DNA of 64,000 bases from Methanosarcina acetivorans C2A (lineage in GTDB: Archaea > Halobacteriota > Methanosarcinia > Methanosarcinales > Methanosarcinaceae): contig NC_003552.1 in assembly GCF_000007345.1 (NCBI RefSeq), forward strand, positions 2,852,001 through 2,916,000. Direction: 5' to 3'. A program made the translations under genes and the position numbers. Under the pieces are notes generated by a model, which saw nothing but the letters and a program-made list of their open reading frames with translations, searched no databases and was not told the DNA's origin. Shown here piece by piece: positions 64,000 to 64,000 of the stretch. How positions within the stretch are numbered: position 1 is the stretch's first letter; every line of letters begins with the position of its first letter.

Positions 64000-64000
64000 C

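Overview
The window looks like a chromosome segment of a methanogenic archaeon of the genus Methanosarcina. This is an inference. It rests on AT-rich intergenic DNA with archaeal TATA-type promoters, GGAGG/GGGGG ribosome binding sites, two large surface proteins with PKD or beta-helix domains ending in PGF-CTERM sorting signals, and a high load of decaying genes and small transposons. No rRNA, tRNA or CRISPR array was seen.

Layout. 1-8.7 kb: small conserved genes (UPF0391, DUF1015, a metallo-beta-lactamase/rhodanese fusion, a zincin-like protein, an orphan IS1-type transposase piece, YjbQ). 8.9-16.2 kb: a segmentally duplicated accessory block with a GC-richer DUF1254/DUF1214 protein, three paralogues of an unknown family (one a pseudogene, one a lipoprotein) and a beta-propeller lipoprotein. 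16.8-19.1 kb: a double DUF2795 protein, a trypsin-like protease and a methyltransferase. 20.6-25.6 kb: two exported PGF-CTERM proteins (polysaccharide deacetylase with PKD domains; parallel beta-helix). 26.2-29.7 kb: GNAT, two membrane proteins, a cytosine-deaminase-like enzyme and a repeat protein. 29.7-32.6 kb: a graveyard holding DUF1016 and PD-(D/E)XK nuclease remnants, a hydrolase split by a 410-bp element, and a 189-bp MITE.

32.2-48.8 kb: a phosphate/polyphosphate-flavoured region with two paralogous APH-like kinases, a glycosyltransferase, an AbrB-PhoU regulator, a CHASE4 histidine kinase, PstS, a CYTH/HD-like/CHAD fusion and a Ppx/GppA exopolyphosphatase. The expected polyphosphate kinase (ppk1) is present only as a broken N-terminal remnant. 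49-56.6 kb: repeat proteins (coiled coil, pentapeptide), small orphan genes, two more copies of the MITE and a decayed IS5-type element. 56.6-64 kb: a DNA-processing cluster with a UvrD-type helicase fused to an Fe-S PD-(D/E)XK nuclease (frameshifted), a second candidate PD-(D/E)XK protein, an unknown partner, and a convergent YhaN/SbcC-like ATPase cut by the window edge.

The most interesting signal is not protein coding. Five plus-strand copies of a roughly 170-200 nt element (32194, 38427, 42591, 52131, 54215) share an upstream block, a TATA box, a short GGTCA/TGACC hairpin and a 3' hairpin (GGCTGCAG-type) followed by a T-run. The stems are kept by compensating and wobble changes, which is what a family of independent small RNA genes would look like. 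I do not recognise it. Other patterns worth checking are three or four genes whose only start near a strong Shine-Dalgarno is ATT or ATA, a 189-bp MITE with perfect 10-bp target duplications, and a 70-nt repeat found upstream of two of the genes.
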